Source: Roseinatronobacter alkalisoli (GTDB taxonomy: Bacteria; Pseudomonadota; Alphaproteobacteria; Rhodobacterales; Rhodobacteraceae). From it: a stretch of 64,000 bases of DNA. The DNA lies in the NCBI RefSeq assembly GCF_028745735.1, contig NZ_JAQZSM010000017.1, positions 26,660 through 90,659 of the forward strand, written 5' to 3'. Below, in pieces: positions 28,379 through 38,456 of this stretch (position 1 is its first letter; each line of letters begins with the position of its first letter). The position numbers and the translations under genes were made by a program. The notes under the pieces are model-generated. The model saw nothing but the letters and a program-made list of their open reading frames with translations, was not told the origin of the DNA and ran no database searches.

Positions 28379-29608
28379 ATGTCACATTGGATACCGGCTG
28401 CGGCCCTCGCCCTTGCATTACCCGCCTGCGGTCTGGCCAATGTTGAAACATCGCCCCGCCCAACTGTGCGGCCGGCAACATTTGTTCAGCCGCAATCGGG
28501 TGATTTTGACGCCTGGCGGGCCGGATTTGCAGCCCGCGCGCGGGCTGGCGGAATCAGCCAGGCGACACTGGACCGCACCCTGCCCCTGATGCGACGCCTG
28601 CCCGAAACCGTGGCGCTTGACCGTCGCCAAAGCGAATTTGGCGCGCGCATCTGGGATTACATGGACAGCACCGTATCGGCCAACCGCATATCACAAGGGC
28701 AGTCCGCGCTGCGCCGCCATGCGGATGTGCTGAACCGTATCGAGGCCCGCTATGGCGTCCCGCCAGAGGTTCTTGTGGCCATCTGGGGTATCGAATCATC
28801 CTATGGGGCGAATCGCGGCGGCACAGCGATATTGGCAACACTGGCGACACTGGCCAAGGACGGGCGGCGCGGTGAGTTTTTTGAATCGCAGTTGATGGAT
28901 GCGCTGCGCATCGTTCAGGCGGGCGATATCAGCCCGCAGGCGATGATCGGGTCATGGGCAGGCGCATTCGGGCATATGCAGTTCATGCCGTCCAGTTTCC
29001 TGACCTATGCAGTGGATTTCACCGGCAACGGGCGGCGCGATGTCTGGGCCGATGATCCCACCGATGCGCTGGCATCTGCGGCGAATTATCTGGCGCGGCG
29101 CGGCTGGACACGCGGCCAGCCATGGGCACGCGAAGTCATTCTGCCCGGCGGGTTTGACCTGCGCCTGACCGGACAGACCCGGTCAGCGGCAGACTGGACA
29201 CGCGCGGGCGTGCAGGTGGCCGCCGGTGCGCCGCTGCAATCGGGTCAGGCGCGGCTGGTTCTGCCCGGCGGGGCGCGTGGCCCCGCATTCCTGACCTATG
29301 GCAATTATGATGTGCTCAAGGAATATAACATATCGGACGCCTATGTGCTGGCCGTGGGGCACCTGTCGGACCGATTGCGCGGTGGGCCGGGATTGCAGGG
29401 CAACTGGCCACGCAATGACCGCGCCCTGACGCTGGATGAACGCCGCGCGCTGCAACGCCGTCTGAACGCGCTGGGTCATGACACTGGCGGTGTGGACGGG
29501 CGCATCGGTCCCGCGACAGTTGCCGCTGTGCAGGCATGGCAGAAGTCACAGGGGCTGGCCCCCGATGGCTATGTCAACGCCGATTTGCTGCGCCAGCTTC
29601 TGCCCTGA
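28379..29608 (+). CDS. Lytic murein transglycosylase B family lipoprotein (MltB-like 2)
   Basis: 409 aa, the same architecture as the divergent neighbour. A lipoprotein signal (ALALALPAC) comes first, then a long SLT_2 domain with VAIWGIESSYGANRGGTAIL, WAGAFGHMQFMPSSFLTYAV and RDVWADDPTDALASAANYL. A PG_binding_1 domain ends in GVDGRIGPATVAAVQAWQ. The two proteins match along most of their length, which indicates a local inverted duplication followed by divergence. The start is the second of two overlapping ATGs (28375 and 28379), after a GGGGAAA stretch. Confidence 0.92.
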   Translation: MSHWIPAAALALALPACGLANVETSPRPTVRPATFVQPQSGDFDAWRAGFAARARAGGISQATLDRTLPLMRRLPETVALDRRQSEFGARIWDYMDSTVSANRISQGQSALRRHADVLNRIEARYGVPPEVLVAIWGIESSYGANRGGTAILATLATLAKDGRRGEFFESQLMDALRIVQAGDISPQAMIGSWAGAFGHMQFMPSSFLTYAVDFTGNGRRDVWADDPTDALASAANYLARRGWTRGQPWAREVILPGGFDLRLTGQTRSAADWTRAGVQVAAGAPLQSGQARLVLPGGARGPAFLTYGNYDVLKEYNISDAYVLAVGHLSDRLRGGPGLQGNWPRNDRALTLDERRALQRRLNALGHDTGGVDGRIGPATVAAVQAWQKSQGLAPDGYVNADLLRQLLP

Positions 29609-29652
29609 CCCCTTGTCCGGCGGGAGATGATACTATATGACGCTCCAAGAGT

Positions 29653-29670
29653 GTTATATTATATCATATC
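29653..29670. promoter_or_regulatory. Candidate Zur-type operator upstream of cobW-like gene
   Basis: The AT-rich 18-mer GTTATATTATATCATATC is an imperfect palindrome (6 of 9 symmetrical pairs) that ends 12 bp before the GTPase start codon. AT-rich palindromes of this kind precede zinc-repressed COG0523 genes in many proteobacteria. A second AT-rich stretch, GATGATACTATATGA, lies about 20 bp upstream. Confidence 0.45.
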
Positions 29671-29682
29671 GAAAGGTGTCGC

Positions 29683-30894
29683 ATGCCCGTTTCCGACCCC
29701 CGCCTGCCCGTCACTGTCCTGTCGGGTTTTCTTGGCGCAGGCAAAACCACGCTGCTGAACCATGTCCTGAACAACCGCGACGGCCGCCGCGTCGCGGTCA
29801 TCGTCAATGACATGTCCGAAGTGAATATCGATGCCGATCTTATCGACGCAGGTGTTGACCTGAAGCGCGGCGAGGAAAAGCTGGTGGAAATGTCCAATGG
29901 CTGCATCTGCTGCACCCTGCGCGATGACCTGCTGGCCGAAGTGCGTCGTCTGGCGCAGGAAGGGCGTTTTGATTATCTGCTGATCGAATCCACCGGCATT
30001 TCCGAACCGCTGCCGGTTGCCGCAACATTTGAATTCCGCGATGAACAGGGCGACAGTCTGATGGACGTGGCGCGGCTGGACACGATGGTGACAGTGGTGG
30101 ATGCGGTCAATCTGCTGCGTGATTTTTCCAGCCATGATTTCCTGTCCGACCGTGGCGAGGTTCTGGGCGATGAGGATGAACGCAGCCTTGTTGACCTGCT
30201 GACCGACCAGATCGAATTTGCCGATGTCATCATCCTGAACAAGGTCACCGATGCAGGCCCCGCGCAGACAGATGCAGCGCGCAAGATCATCAAGGCCCTG
30301 AACCCCGACGCGAAACTGATTGAAACCGACCATTCCAATGTCGCCGCCAGCCAGATTTTCGACACTGGCCTGTTTGATTTCGACACCGCGCATGAACACC
30401 CGCTTTGGGCGAAGGAACTTTACGGTTTTGCCGATCATGTTCCTGAAACCGAAGAATATGGTGTGACATCCTTTGTTTACCGTGCGCGAAAGCCCTTTGA
30501 TCCGGTGAAGATACATGCCGCGCTGAATGGCAATCTTCCCGGTGTCATCCGGGCCAAGGGGCATTTCTGGCTGGCGACGCGGCCCAACTGGGTGGCGGAA
30601 TTCTCGCTTGCCGGGGCCATGTCCAGTGTTACCCCGCTGGGCGGCTGGTGGGCGGCAGTGCCGCGCGACCGCTGGCCCGACCACCCCGAAGCGCTGGAAA
30701 AAATGCGTGAGAACTGGATCGAGCCATGGGGCGACCGGCGGCAGGAACTTGTTTTCATCGGCGCGGGCATGGACCACGCGGCGCTGATTGCGAAGCTGGA
30801 TGCCTGTTTGCTGGACACCGACAGTTTTGCGCCCGAGCTTTGGGCAGGACTGGATGACCCCTTTCCCAAATGGGGCCAGCGCAAGGCCGCGTAA
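29683..30894 (+). CDS. COG0523/CobW-family GTPase, probable zinc metallochaperone (ZigA/ZagA-like)
   Basis: 403 aa G3E GTPase. The P-loop is [14 protein letters not shown], the metal-binding CxCC motif is [13 protein letters not shown], the Mg site is [11 protein letters not shown] and the base-recognition region is VIILNKVT. The C-terminal CobW_C domain includes [21 protein letters not shown]0523 proteins deliver metals to target enzymes; this long form with a CICC motif and an AT-rich palindrome in front is the type repressed by Zur under zinc sufficiency. It is followed by a small DUF gene only 3 bp later. Confidence 0.88.
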   Translation: MPVSDPRLPVTVLSGFLGAGKTTLLNHVLNNRDGRRVAVIVNDMSEVNIDADLIDAGVDLKRGEEKLVEMSNGCICCTLRDDLLAEVRRLAQEGRFDYLLIESTGISEPLPVAATFEFRDEQGDSLMDVARLDTMVTVVDAVNLLRDFSSHDFLSDRGEVLGDEDERSLVDLLTDQIEFADVIILNKVTDAGPAQTDAARKIIKALNPDAKLIETDHSNVAASQIFDTGLFDFDTAHEHPLWAKELYGFADHVPETEEYGVTSFVYRARKPFDPVKIHAALNGNLPGVIRAKGHFWLATRPNWVAEFSLAGAMSSVTPLGGWWAAVPRDRWPDHPEALEKMRENWIEPWGDRRQELVFIGAGMDHAALIAKLDACLLDTDSFAPELWAGLDDPFPKWGQRKAA

Positions 30895-30897
30895 CCC

Positions 30898-31194
30898 ATG
30901 GCGGGAAACCTGCAATCCAGCTTGCGCAGGCGGCGCAGTCCGATGGCGGAATTCGACCGCCTGCCCCCCGAACTGCGCCACTGGCTGGCGCATGCTGCCC
31001 TGCCATGGTCGGCGCGTTCGGCGCTTCGGCTCTGGCAGAGGGCCGCGCGGCAATACGGGCCGGACCCGAAGGATATTCTGGCCCATCTGGCGCGCGCCGA
31101 AGCGCGCAGTCTGGAACGCGACTGCCCCGCCATCTGGGGGGACGGGTATCCGCTGCTGCCAGCGCAGGCGCGGAAGCTACGGGAAGCGGCCTGA
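30898..31194 (+). CDS. Small basic conserved protein (DUF6525-like)
   Basis: 98 aa, arginine-rich at the start (LQSSLRRRRSPM), then a conserved-looking FDRLPPELRHWLAHAALPWSARSALRLWQRA helix region. I recognise it as a small Rhodobacterales protein of unknown function, probably the DUF6525 family. It follows the CobW-like GTPase by 3 bp and is likely co-transcribed, so a role in metal handling is possible but unproven. Confidence 0.65.
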   Translation: MAGNLQSSLRRRRSPMAEFDRLPPELRHWLAHAALPWSARSALRLWQRAARQYGPDPKDILAHLARAEARSLERDCPAIWGDGYPLLPAQARKLREAA

Positions 31195-31217
31195 AGGGGG
31201 TGTTGGTTCTTGGATCA

Positions 31218-31394
31218 AGCCCGCGCCAGCGGTGGGCCGGGGTCTGCCGGTCCCACGTGGGCGAAGTTCACTTAATGCAGGCGGCATAACTCCGGCATTC
31301 AAGGCGTGAATCAGCACCAGCGTAACCGGCAGGCCGCGGGACGGCCCACCGGTGGCGTGGGCCAGGCTGCGCCCTTGTTCCGCGCCTTTGGGAT
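31218..31394 (+). repeat. Dispersed intergenic inverted-repeat element, copy 4
   Basis: Forward copy between the convergent DUF6525-like gene and proA. It contains CCCGCGCCAGCGGTGGGCCG, GGTCTGCCGGTCCCACGTG, the core GTTCACTTAATGCAGGCGG, the arm GGCAGGCCGCGGGACGGCCC and the end TTGTTCCGCGCCTTTGGGA. It lacks the 5' TTGCAGGTGGTTCTGG extension present in copies 3 and 5. Confidence 0.8.
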
Positions 31395-31409
31395 TTATGA
31401 ACGCCGGTG

Positions 31410-32665
31410 TCAGGCCCGCACAGTCCCGTCCCCGGTCACCAGGTATTTGAAGCTGGTCAGTTGCTCCGCCCCCACTGGCCCGCGCGCATGCATCTTGCCG
31501 GTGGCAATCCCGATTTCCGCGCCCAGGCCGAATTCCCCCCCATCGGCGAATTGTGTGGAGGCATTGCGCATCAATATCGCACTGTCCAGCCCCGCAAAGA
31601 ACCGCGCGGCCACTGCGTCATCTTCCGCCAGAATCGCATCAGTATGCTGCGACCCATACTGGCGGATATGCGCCATGGCGGCGTCAACATCATCGACCAC
31701 GGCGGCGGCCATGATCTTGTCCAGATACTCCTGTCCGAAATCATCCGGGGCAGCCGCGGCCACACCCGGCAAATGCTGCAAACCTGCGCCCACACGCATT
31801 TCCACCCCGGCGGCAACCAGATCCGCGATGATCTGCGCACCAAGCCCGTCCGCGATATCGCGGTGCAGCAGCAGGCATTCGGCCGCCCCGCAAATGCCGG
31901 TGCGGCGGGTTTTCGCGTTCAGCACAACCGCGCGTGCTTTGTCCGCATCGGCGCTGGCATCAACATAGATGTGGCAAATCCCTTCCAGATGGGCGAATAC
32001 CGGCACGCGCGCTTCGCGCTGCACCAGCCCCACCAGCCCCTTGCCACCGCGCGGCACGATCACATCGATATGTTCCACCATGCGCAGCATGTCGCCCACG
32101 GCGGCGCGGTCTGTGGTCTGGACCAGTTGAATCGCATCTTCCGGCAGACCTGCCGCGCGCAACCCCTGCACAAGTGCTGCATGTATCGCATGGTTGGAAC
32201 GGAAACCTTCTGACCCACCGCGCAGAATAACGGCATTACCTGCCTTCAGGCACAGCGCACCGGCATCGGCTGTCACATTGGGGCGCGATTCATAGATCAC
32301 GCCGACAACGCCCAGCGGCGTGCGCACCCGCGCGATATGCAGCCCTGTGGGCCGGTCCCATTCCGTGATGATCTGGCCCACCGGGTCATCCTGGGCTGCG
32401 ACTGTGCGCAGTGCATCACAGATGCCGGAAATGCGCCCCTCATCCAGTGCCAGACGGTCCAGCATGGCGGGCGACAGCCCTTTTTCCTGTGCGGCGGCCA
32501 TGTCGCGGGCATTGGCGGCCACAACATCTTCACGCTGTGTCCACAGCGCATCTGCGGCGGCGTTCAGGGCCTGCGCCTTGGCCGCAGCCGGTGCCATTGC
32601 CAGCACCTGTGCAGCAGCGCGCGCTCGGCGGCCCATATCCAGCATTTCAGATGATATTTCGAGAG

Positions 32666-32669
<4 letters not shown>
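31410..32669 (-). CDS. proA: Gamma-glutamyl phosphate reductase
   Basis: 419 aa aldehyde-dehydrogenase-fold enzyme. The catalytic Cys is in [15 protein letters not shown], and cofactor-site landmarks are [31 protein letters not shown] and [14 protein letters not shown]. It reduces gamma-glutamyl phosphate to glutamate semialdehyde in proline synthesis. It is last in obgE-proB-proA; its ATG overlaps the proB stop (ATGA). Confidence 0.97.
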
Positions 32670-34878
<2,209 letters not shown>

Positions 34879-34965
34879 TTACCGCATTGTCCAGCGCGAC
34901 ACCGCAGGCCGGTATCGCTGGAATTGTTGTTGCGCTTACAGGGAATCGCGCGCGGCCTCAAGCGC

Positions 34966-36504
34966 TCAGCGCCCTTTCAGCAAGCCGCCCAGCACCCCGC
35001 GCACCAATGCCTGCCCCGAACGCGACCCAAGCTGACGCGCGAAGGATTTGGCAAAGGCGTCAACCGGGCTGTCGCTGCGGCTGCGTGCCGGTGGTCTGGC
35101 AGGGCGCGCACGCGCCGCCGCCCCGTCATAGCGCCGCGCCGCGTTGAATTCGCGCGTTCGCTCTGGTTCGGCGGATTTCAGCGCCTGTTCTGCTTCTTTT
35201 GCTGCGGCCTCTGCACGGCGGGCCAGCATTTCATGGGCGCTGTCGCTGTCGATCATCTGTTCGTATTTTCCGGCCACAGGCGATTGCAGCGTCACCATAC
35301 GCCGCGTTCCGTCATCAATCGGTCCCATGGCCGATGCAGGCGGGCGGATCAGCGTGCGTTCCGCCATGCCGGGATTGCCCTTGTCTTCCAGAAAAGAGGT
35401 CACAGCCTCGCCCACGCCGACATCACGGATGGTATCGGCAATGTCGAAGCGCGGGTTGGGCCGGTATGTTTGCGCGGCGCGGCGCAGCGCTTGCTGGTCG
35501 CGCGCAGTGAAGGCGCGCAGCGCATGCTGAATACGGTTGCCAAGCTGCCCCAGAACTGAGTCGGGCACGTCGTCCGGGTTCTGGGTGACGAAATACACCC
35601 CTACCCCCTTGGACCGGATCAGGCGGGCCACACGTTCGATCTTTTCCACCAGCGCGCGCGGGGCACCGTTGAACAGCAAATGCGCTTCGTCAAAGAAGAA
35701 CACCAGCCGGGGTTTGTCGGGGTTGCCCACCTCTGGCAGATCCTCGAACAATTGCGCCAGCAACCACAGCAGCACGGTCCCATAAAGCTGCGGGGTGCGC
35801 ATCAGGCGCTCTGCGTGCAGAATACTGACATAACCCCGCCCGTCAGGGGCCAGACGCATGAAATCCGACAGATCCAGCGCCGGTTCCGAAAAGAAATGCG
35901 CAGCGCCCTGATTTTCCAGCACCAGCAATTTGCGCTGAATGGCCCCGATACTGGCGGTGGTGACATTGCCGTATTGCCGCGAGATTTCGCGCTGGTTTTC
36001 ACCCAGAAAGTTCAGGATCGCGCGCAGGTCTTTCAGGTCCAGTATCGGCAGCCCCTCATCATCTGCAATGCGGAAGGCCACGTTGATCACGCCTTCCTGC
36101 GCTTCGGTCAGATCCAGCATGCGCGACAGAAGCAGCGGGCCGACCTCTGCCATGGTGGCGCGGACGGGATGACCGTGTTCGCCAAAGAAATCCCAGAAAA
36201 TGACCGGGCTGGCGCGATAGGTATAATCTTCCAACCCGATCTGTCCGGCGCGGCGTTGCAGGAAATCCTTTTCAGCGCCCGGCAGGGCCATCCCGCCCAC
36301 ATCACCCTTGATGTCAGTCAGAAAGACAGGGACGCCCGCGTTCGAGAACTCCTCCGCCAGGATCTGCATGGTGATCGTCTTGCCGGTTCCGGTCGCACCC
36401 GTGATCAGCCCGTGACGGTTGCCATATGCCAGCTTCAGCACCTGTGGCACCCGCTGATCCATGCCGCCCCCGCCGACGAAAACCGGTTCCTGCTCACCTT
36501 GCAT
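34966..36504 (-). CDS. HerA-like P-loop ATPase (DUF853 family)
   Basis: 512 aa. Walker A is ITGATGTGKTITMQIL and Walker B is PRLVFFFDEAHLLF; an arginine-finger region is plausible at GVYFVTQNPDDVPDSVLGQLGNR (shown in part). The C terminus is charged and ends in a basic segment before the Gly-rich end (GVLGGLLKGR). Family members are called helicase HerA-like or DUF853 proteins. They resemble HerA/FtsK translocases but their cellular role is not known. No NurA-like partner is adjacent. A good GGAGG site precedes the start. Confidence 0.88.
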   Translation of the reverse strand: MQGEQEPVFVGGGGMDQRVPQVLKLAYGNRHGLITGATGTGKTITMQILAEEFSNAGVPVFLTDIKGDVGGMALPGAEKDFLQRRAGQIGLEDYTYRASPVIFWDFFGEHGHPVRATMAEVGPLLLSRMLDLTEAQEGVINVAFRIADDEGLPILDLKDLRAILNFLGENQREISRQYGNVTTASIGAIQRKLLVLENQGAAHFFSEPALDLSDFMRLAPDGRGYVSILHAERLMRTPQLYGTVLLWLLAQLFEDLPEVGNPDKPRLVFFFDEAHLLFNGAPRALVEKIERVARLIRSKGVGVYFVTQNPDDVPDSVLGQLGNRIQHALRAFTARDQQALRRAAQTYRPNPRFDIADTIRDVGVGEAVTSFLEDKGNPGMAERTLIRPPASAMGPIDDGTRRMVTLQSPVAGKYEQMIDSDSAHEMLARRAEAAAKEAEQALKSAEPERTREFNAARRYDGAAARARPARPPARSRSDSPVDAFAKSFARQLGSRSGQALVRGVLGGLLKGR

Positions 36505-36624
36505 TACTCATACCTCCATCTGCGGAAATGCCTGTCGAAATCCGATTCCAAGATTATGCAGAAAGCACTGGTCCGGGAAAGCGAATCTTAACCATTTTGC
36601 GGCAATCATGGTATTGCGCGTCCG

Positions 36625-36690
36625 GTTTGATGATCTTCCGGCACGCGTCCTCCCTGTCAGACTGGCCGCGCCTTCGGGTGCGGCCTTTTT
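36625..36690 (+). ncRNA. Candidate small RNA A with anti-Shine-Dalgarno segment
   Basis: No ORF is supported here, yet a forward intrinsic terminator closes the stretch. Upstream of it, CCGG...CCGG can form a small stem, and an exposed CCTCCCT could pair with ribosome-binding sites, as described for some alphaproteobacterial sRNAs. The promoter is not clear, so the 5' end is approximate. This is inference from structure only. Confidence 0.35.
36664..36690 (+). terminator. Intrinsic terminator in the herA-like/ialB gap (first)
   Basis: GGCCGCGCC-TTCG-GGTGCGGCC with a UUCG tetraloop, followed by TTTTT. No annotated gene precedes it on this strand. Confidence 0.8.
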
Positions 36691-36782
36691 CAAAACGGAC
36701 AAAGCGGCAACATATTGAAACAGCATTGTAAATTTCCGCACATCCGTCGCAGGAAGGATGCAAATCCAGTCACGATTTCCTG

Positions 36783-36811
36783 TTGACGCAGTACCGCTTT
36801 CGCCATACGGT
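36783..36811 (+). promoter_or_regulatory. Candidate sigma-70 promoter in the ialB upstream gap
   Basis: TTGACG at 36783 is followed after 17 bp by TACGGT at 36806. Transcription would begin near 36819 and run into the mini-ORF and hairpin described below. The -10 element is weak. Confidence 0.4.
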
Positions 36812-36851
36812 ATGCCCAATCGTCGGCCGGTCCGACAGGGAGAAAAACAAA

Positions 36852-36887
36852 ATGACGCGAATAGGGGCCTTCGGGCCCTTATTTTAA
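36852..36887 (+). CDS. Putative 11-codon leader peptide overlapping a terminator hairpin
   Basis: An ATG with a good AGGGAG site (9 nt spacing) opens a reading frame for MTRIGAFGPLF before TAA. Its codons 4-11 form the hairpin at 36861-36882. A perfect small stem GTCGG-CCGGT-CCGAC precedes the ribosome site. Such a layout is what a translation-dependent attenuator would look like, but the peptide is too short to judge and could be chance. Confidence 0.3.
   Translation: MTRIGAFGPLF
36861..36882 (+). terminator. Intrinsic terminator-like hairpin (second in gap)
   Basis: ATAGGGGCC-TTCG-GGCCCTTAT, nine pairs with a UUCG loop, followed by TTTAATTT. It lies inside the mini-ORF at 36852. Confidence 0.7.
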
Positions 36888-36891
36888 TTTG

Positions 36892-36972
36892 GGTCATTCT
36901 GTCACTCTGACAAGGCCTGCCCCCGCCAGTGGCGGGGGTCATGTTCACCCGAATGTGCAGGCACATTTTTTT
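36892..36972 (+). ncRNA. Candidate small RNA B / structured ialB leader with three consecutive hairpins
   Basis: Three stems follow one another: TGTCA-CTC-TGACA, the perfect CCCCCGCC-AGT-GGCGGGGG (36920-36938), and AATGTG-CAGG-CACATT with a seven-T tail (36952-36972). The last is a good intrinsic terminator. The transcript may start at the promoter near 36783 and read through the second terminator, or independently. It ends about 65 bp before ialB, so either a separate sRNA or an attenuated leader is possible. Confidence 0.4.
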
Positions 36973-37037
36973 CGACTGACACAAGTCCCGTGCCGTGATA
37001 GGACGCATCAGAAATACGAGCATTCAAGGATCGACGC

Positions 37038-37640
37038 ATGTCCAGCACCCGTACCGCATTTTTCCACATCACATCTGTTGCAGCCATGGCCGCGCTTCTG
37101 GGCACATCGGTCGTCGCGCAGACAACCGAAACAACCGACTCGCCCGTATCGGCGCTTTCCACCGGCGAGGTGATGGGCGAAGAACTGGGTGATGGCAGCT
37201 ATGTCGGCAATACGCATGGCGACTGGGAACTGGTCTGCGTAGAAAATCCCGATGGTGAAGATCCCTGCCAGATGTACCAGTTGCTGCGTGATGGCGAAGG
37301 CAATGCAACCGCCGAAATCACGCTGTTCCCCTTGCCGCCCGGACAGGAAGCCGCCGCAGGTGCCACGATCCTGACGCCGCTGGAAACCCTGCTGACTGCG
37401 CAACTGGTCATGCAGGTGGATGAAGGCGCGGCGAAGCGCTACCCGTTCACATTCTGCACAGTTGTTGGCTGCATCGCACGTGTGGGTTTCACTGCCGAAG
37501 AAGTCGACGCCTTCCGTCGCGGGGCAAGTGCGGTGTGGCAGGTCGTTCCTGTTGCCGCACCCGATCAGCCCATCGACCTGTCCATGTCACTGACGGGCTT
37601 CACCGCAGCCTTTTCCGAACTGTCCGAGCAACTGCCATGA
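37038..37640 (+). CDS. Invasion-associated locus B (IalB) family protein
   Basis: 200 aa, exported: an N-terminal hydrophobic signal (HITSVAAMAALLGTSVVAQ) is followed by the IalB domain. That domain has THGDWELVCVENPDGEDPCQMYQLL, then ITLFPLPPGQEAAAGATILTPLETLL and FTFCTVVGCIARVGFTAEEV with conserved cysteines. IalB proteins are common periplasmic proteins in alphaproteobacteria; the name comes from Bartonella, and the function outside pathogens is unknown. An AAGGA site precedes the ATG. A strong terminator follows, so it is monocistronic. Confidence 0.9.
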   Translation: MSSTRTAFFHITSVAAMAALLGTSVVAQTTETTDSPVSALSTGEVMGEELGDGSYVGNTHGDWELVCVENPDGEDPCQMYQLLRDGEGNATAEITLFPLPPGQEAAAGATILTPLETLLTAQLVMQVDEGAAKRYPFTFCTVVGCIARVGFTAEEVDAFRRGASAVWQVVPVAAPDQPIDLSMSLTGFTAAFSELSEQLP

Positions 37641-37668
37641 ACTGACGGCATAGCGACGCCAAAATGCG

Positions 37669-37698
37669 GACCCGGTCAGAAATGGCCGGGTCTTTTTT
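37669..37698 (+). terminator. Intrinsic terminator of ialB
   Basis: GACCCGG and CCGGGTC form a perfect stem over a short loop, directly followed by TTTTTT. Confidence 0.9.
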
Positions 37699-37762
37699 CG
37701 TGATGCGCCCCCACACCATGCGTAAAACCGGCCTTCCTGCACGCAATCATCTGATGCGCGTG

Positions 37763-38209
37763 TCACGGTGCAGGGTCGCAGAAACGTTGCAGGCGCTGCG
37801 CCGCGACGCGCGCGAAGGACTGCACCACCGCCTTGCGGCGGGGCGCGGACAGGCGCGTTTCCGGCCCCATGCGGGCCAGTTCCGCGCCATAGCCATCAGC
37901 CAGCACCAACCCTGTAGCGGGGGGCAGCAGATCAAGCGGGAAATCCACATCCACCGCCCAAAAGAACCTGTCGCACCATGGCAGATAGCCCTGCCATTTC
38001 TGGTCGGCACGAAAATCGGCAGGGCAGGATTTGCATTCTATGATCCATATTTCCCCCTTCGGGCCAAGGGCGATGACATCCACCCGTAACCCGCGTTCGG
38101 GGCTGAATTCGGTCACACAGGCGAAACCCAGGTCGTGCAAATGCCGACACACGCCACGCGCCAGCAACCGGCCGGGCGGAATTTGCGCTGATGTGGTTTG
38201 CCATTCCAT
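37763..38209 (-). CDS. mmcB: MmcB-family DNA repair protein (putative nuclease)
   Basis: 148 aa. It resembles Caulobacter MmcB (DUF1052), an SOS-induced protein needed for mitomycin C resistance. The core LRVDVIALGPKGEIWIIECK fits a PD-(D/E)xK nuclease-like active site (Asp, Glu-x-Lys), followed by DFRADQKWQGYLPWCDRFFWAV. It probably acts on damaged DNA in the cytoplasm. A perfect alphaproteobacterial SOS box lies 11 bp before the start codon, which independently supports the identification. Confidence 0.88.
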   Translation of the reverse strand: MEWQTTSAQIPPGRLLARGVCRHLHDLGFACVTEFSPERGLRVDVIALGPKGEIWIIECKSCPADFRADQKWQGYLPWCDRFFWAVDVDFPLDLLPPATGLVLADGYGAELARMGPETRLSAPRRKAVVQSFARVAAQRLQRFCDPAP

Positions 38210-38220
38210 ACCGCAAACAT

Positions 38221-38235
38221 GAACAATACGCGAAC
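38221..38235 (-). promoter_or_regulatory. LexA (SOS) box of mmcB
   Basis: On the minus strand the sequence is GTTC-GCGTATT-GTTC, exactly the GTTC-N7-GTTC direct repeat bound by LexA in alphaproteobacteria. It lies 11 bp upstream of the mmcB start codon, close enough to block transcription. Confidence 0.85.
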
Positions 38236-38258
38236 ATGCGTCAAGTCAGAACTATACC

Positions 38259-38287
38259 TTGAACTGTGCCCCGGCGCGGCTTACGTA
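38259..38287 (+). promoter_or_regulatory. Probable promoter of 6S RNA
   Basis: TTGAAC at 38259 and TACGTA at 38282 are separated by 17 bp, and the predicted RNA 5' end follows about 5 bp downstream. Confidence 0.5.
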
Positions 38288-38290
38288 TGG

Positions 38291-38455
38291 GGTTGGCAGG
38301 TGCTGCTCCTCTCGTGCGTGGCCCTTTTCCAGTGGCCGATAAGCAACTCCGAGGGAGCTGGCTCTGATATGGTCCTGGCCATGTTATCTGGTGCCCACCT
38401 GAACACTCAGGCTCTCGGGAAATTCACGCCACCACGGTTGCTGCGGGCCTGCCAC
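38291..38455 (+). ncRNA. ssrS: 6S RNA
   Basis: The roughly 165 nt region has no convincing ORF but folds as a long rod. The ends pair (GGCAGG near 38297 with CCTGCC near 38449). CCGAGGGAGC (38349) pairs with GCTCTCGG (38411). An apical hairpin is formed by ATATGG...CCATGTTAT. Between these lies an unpaired central region flanked by GCCCTTTTCC and GGGAAATT, the layout that lets 6S RNA mimic an open promoter and bind RNA polymerase. The context also matches Rhodobacter: there the ssrS gene is followed, on the opposite strand, by the salt-stress gene sspA, and an SspA-like gene sits there here. Exact ends are approximate. Confidence 0.75.
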
Positions 38456-38456
38456 C

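Noticed and set aside
31306..31968. 220-codon frame starting in repeat copy 4
   Set aside because: It begins inside the non-coding repeat and continues antisense to proA; similar frames at 24001 and 41060 arise from the same repeat.
36508..37023. 171-codon minus-strand frame upstream of ialB
   Set aside because: It runs through three terminator hairpins, has no recognisable domain, and the composition looks random. The gap is better explained as non-coding RNA.
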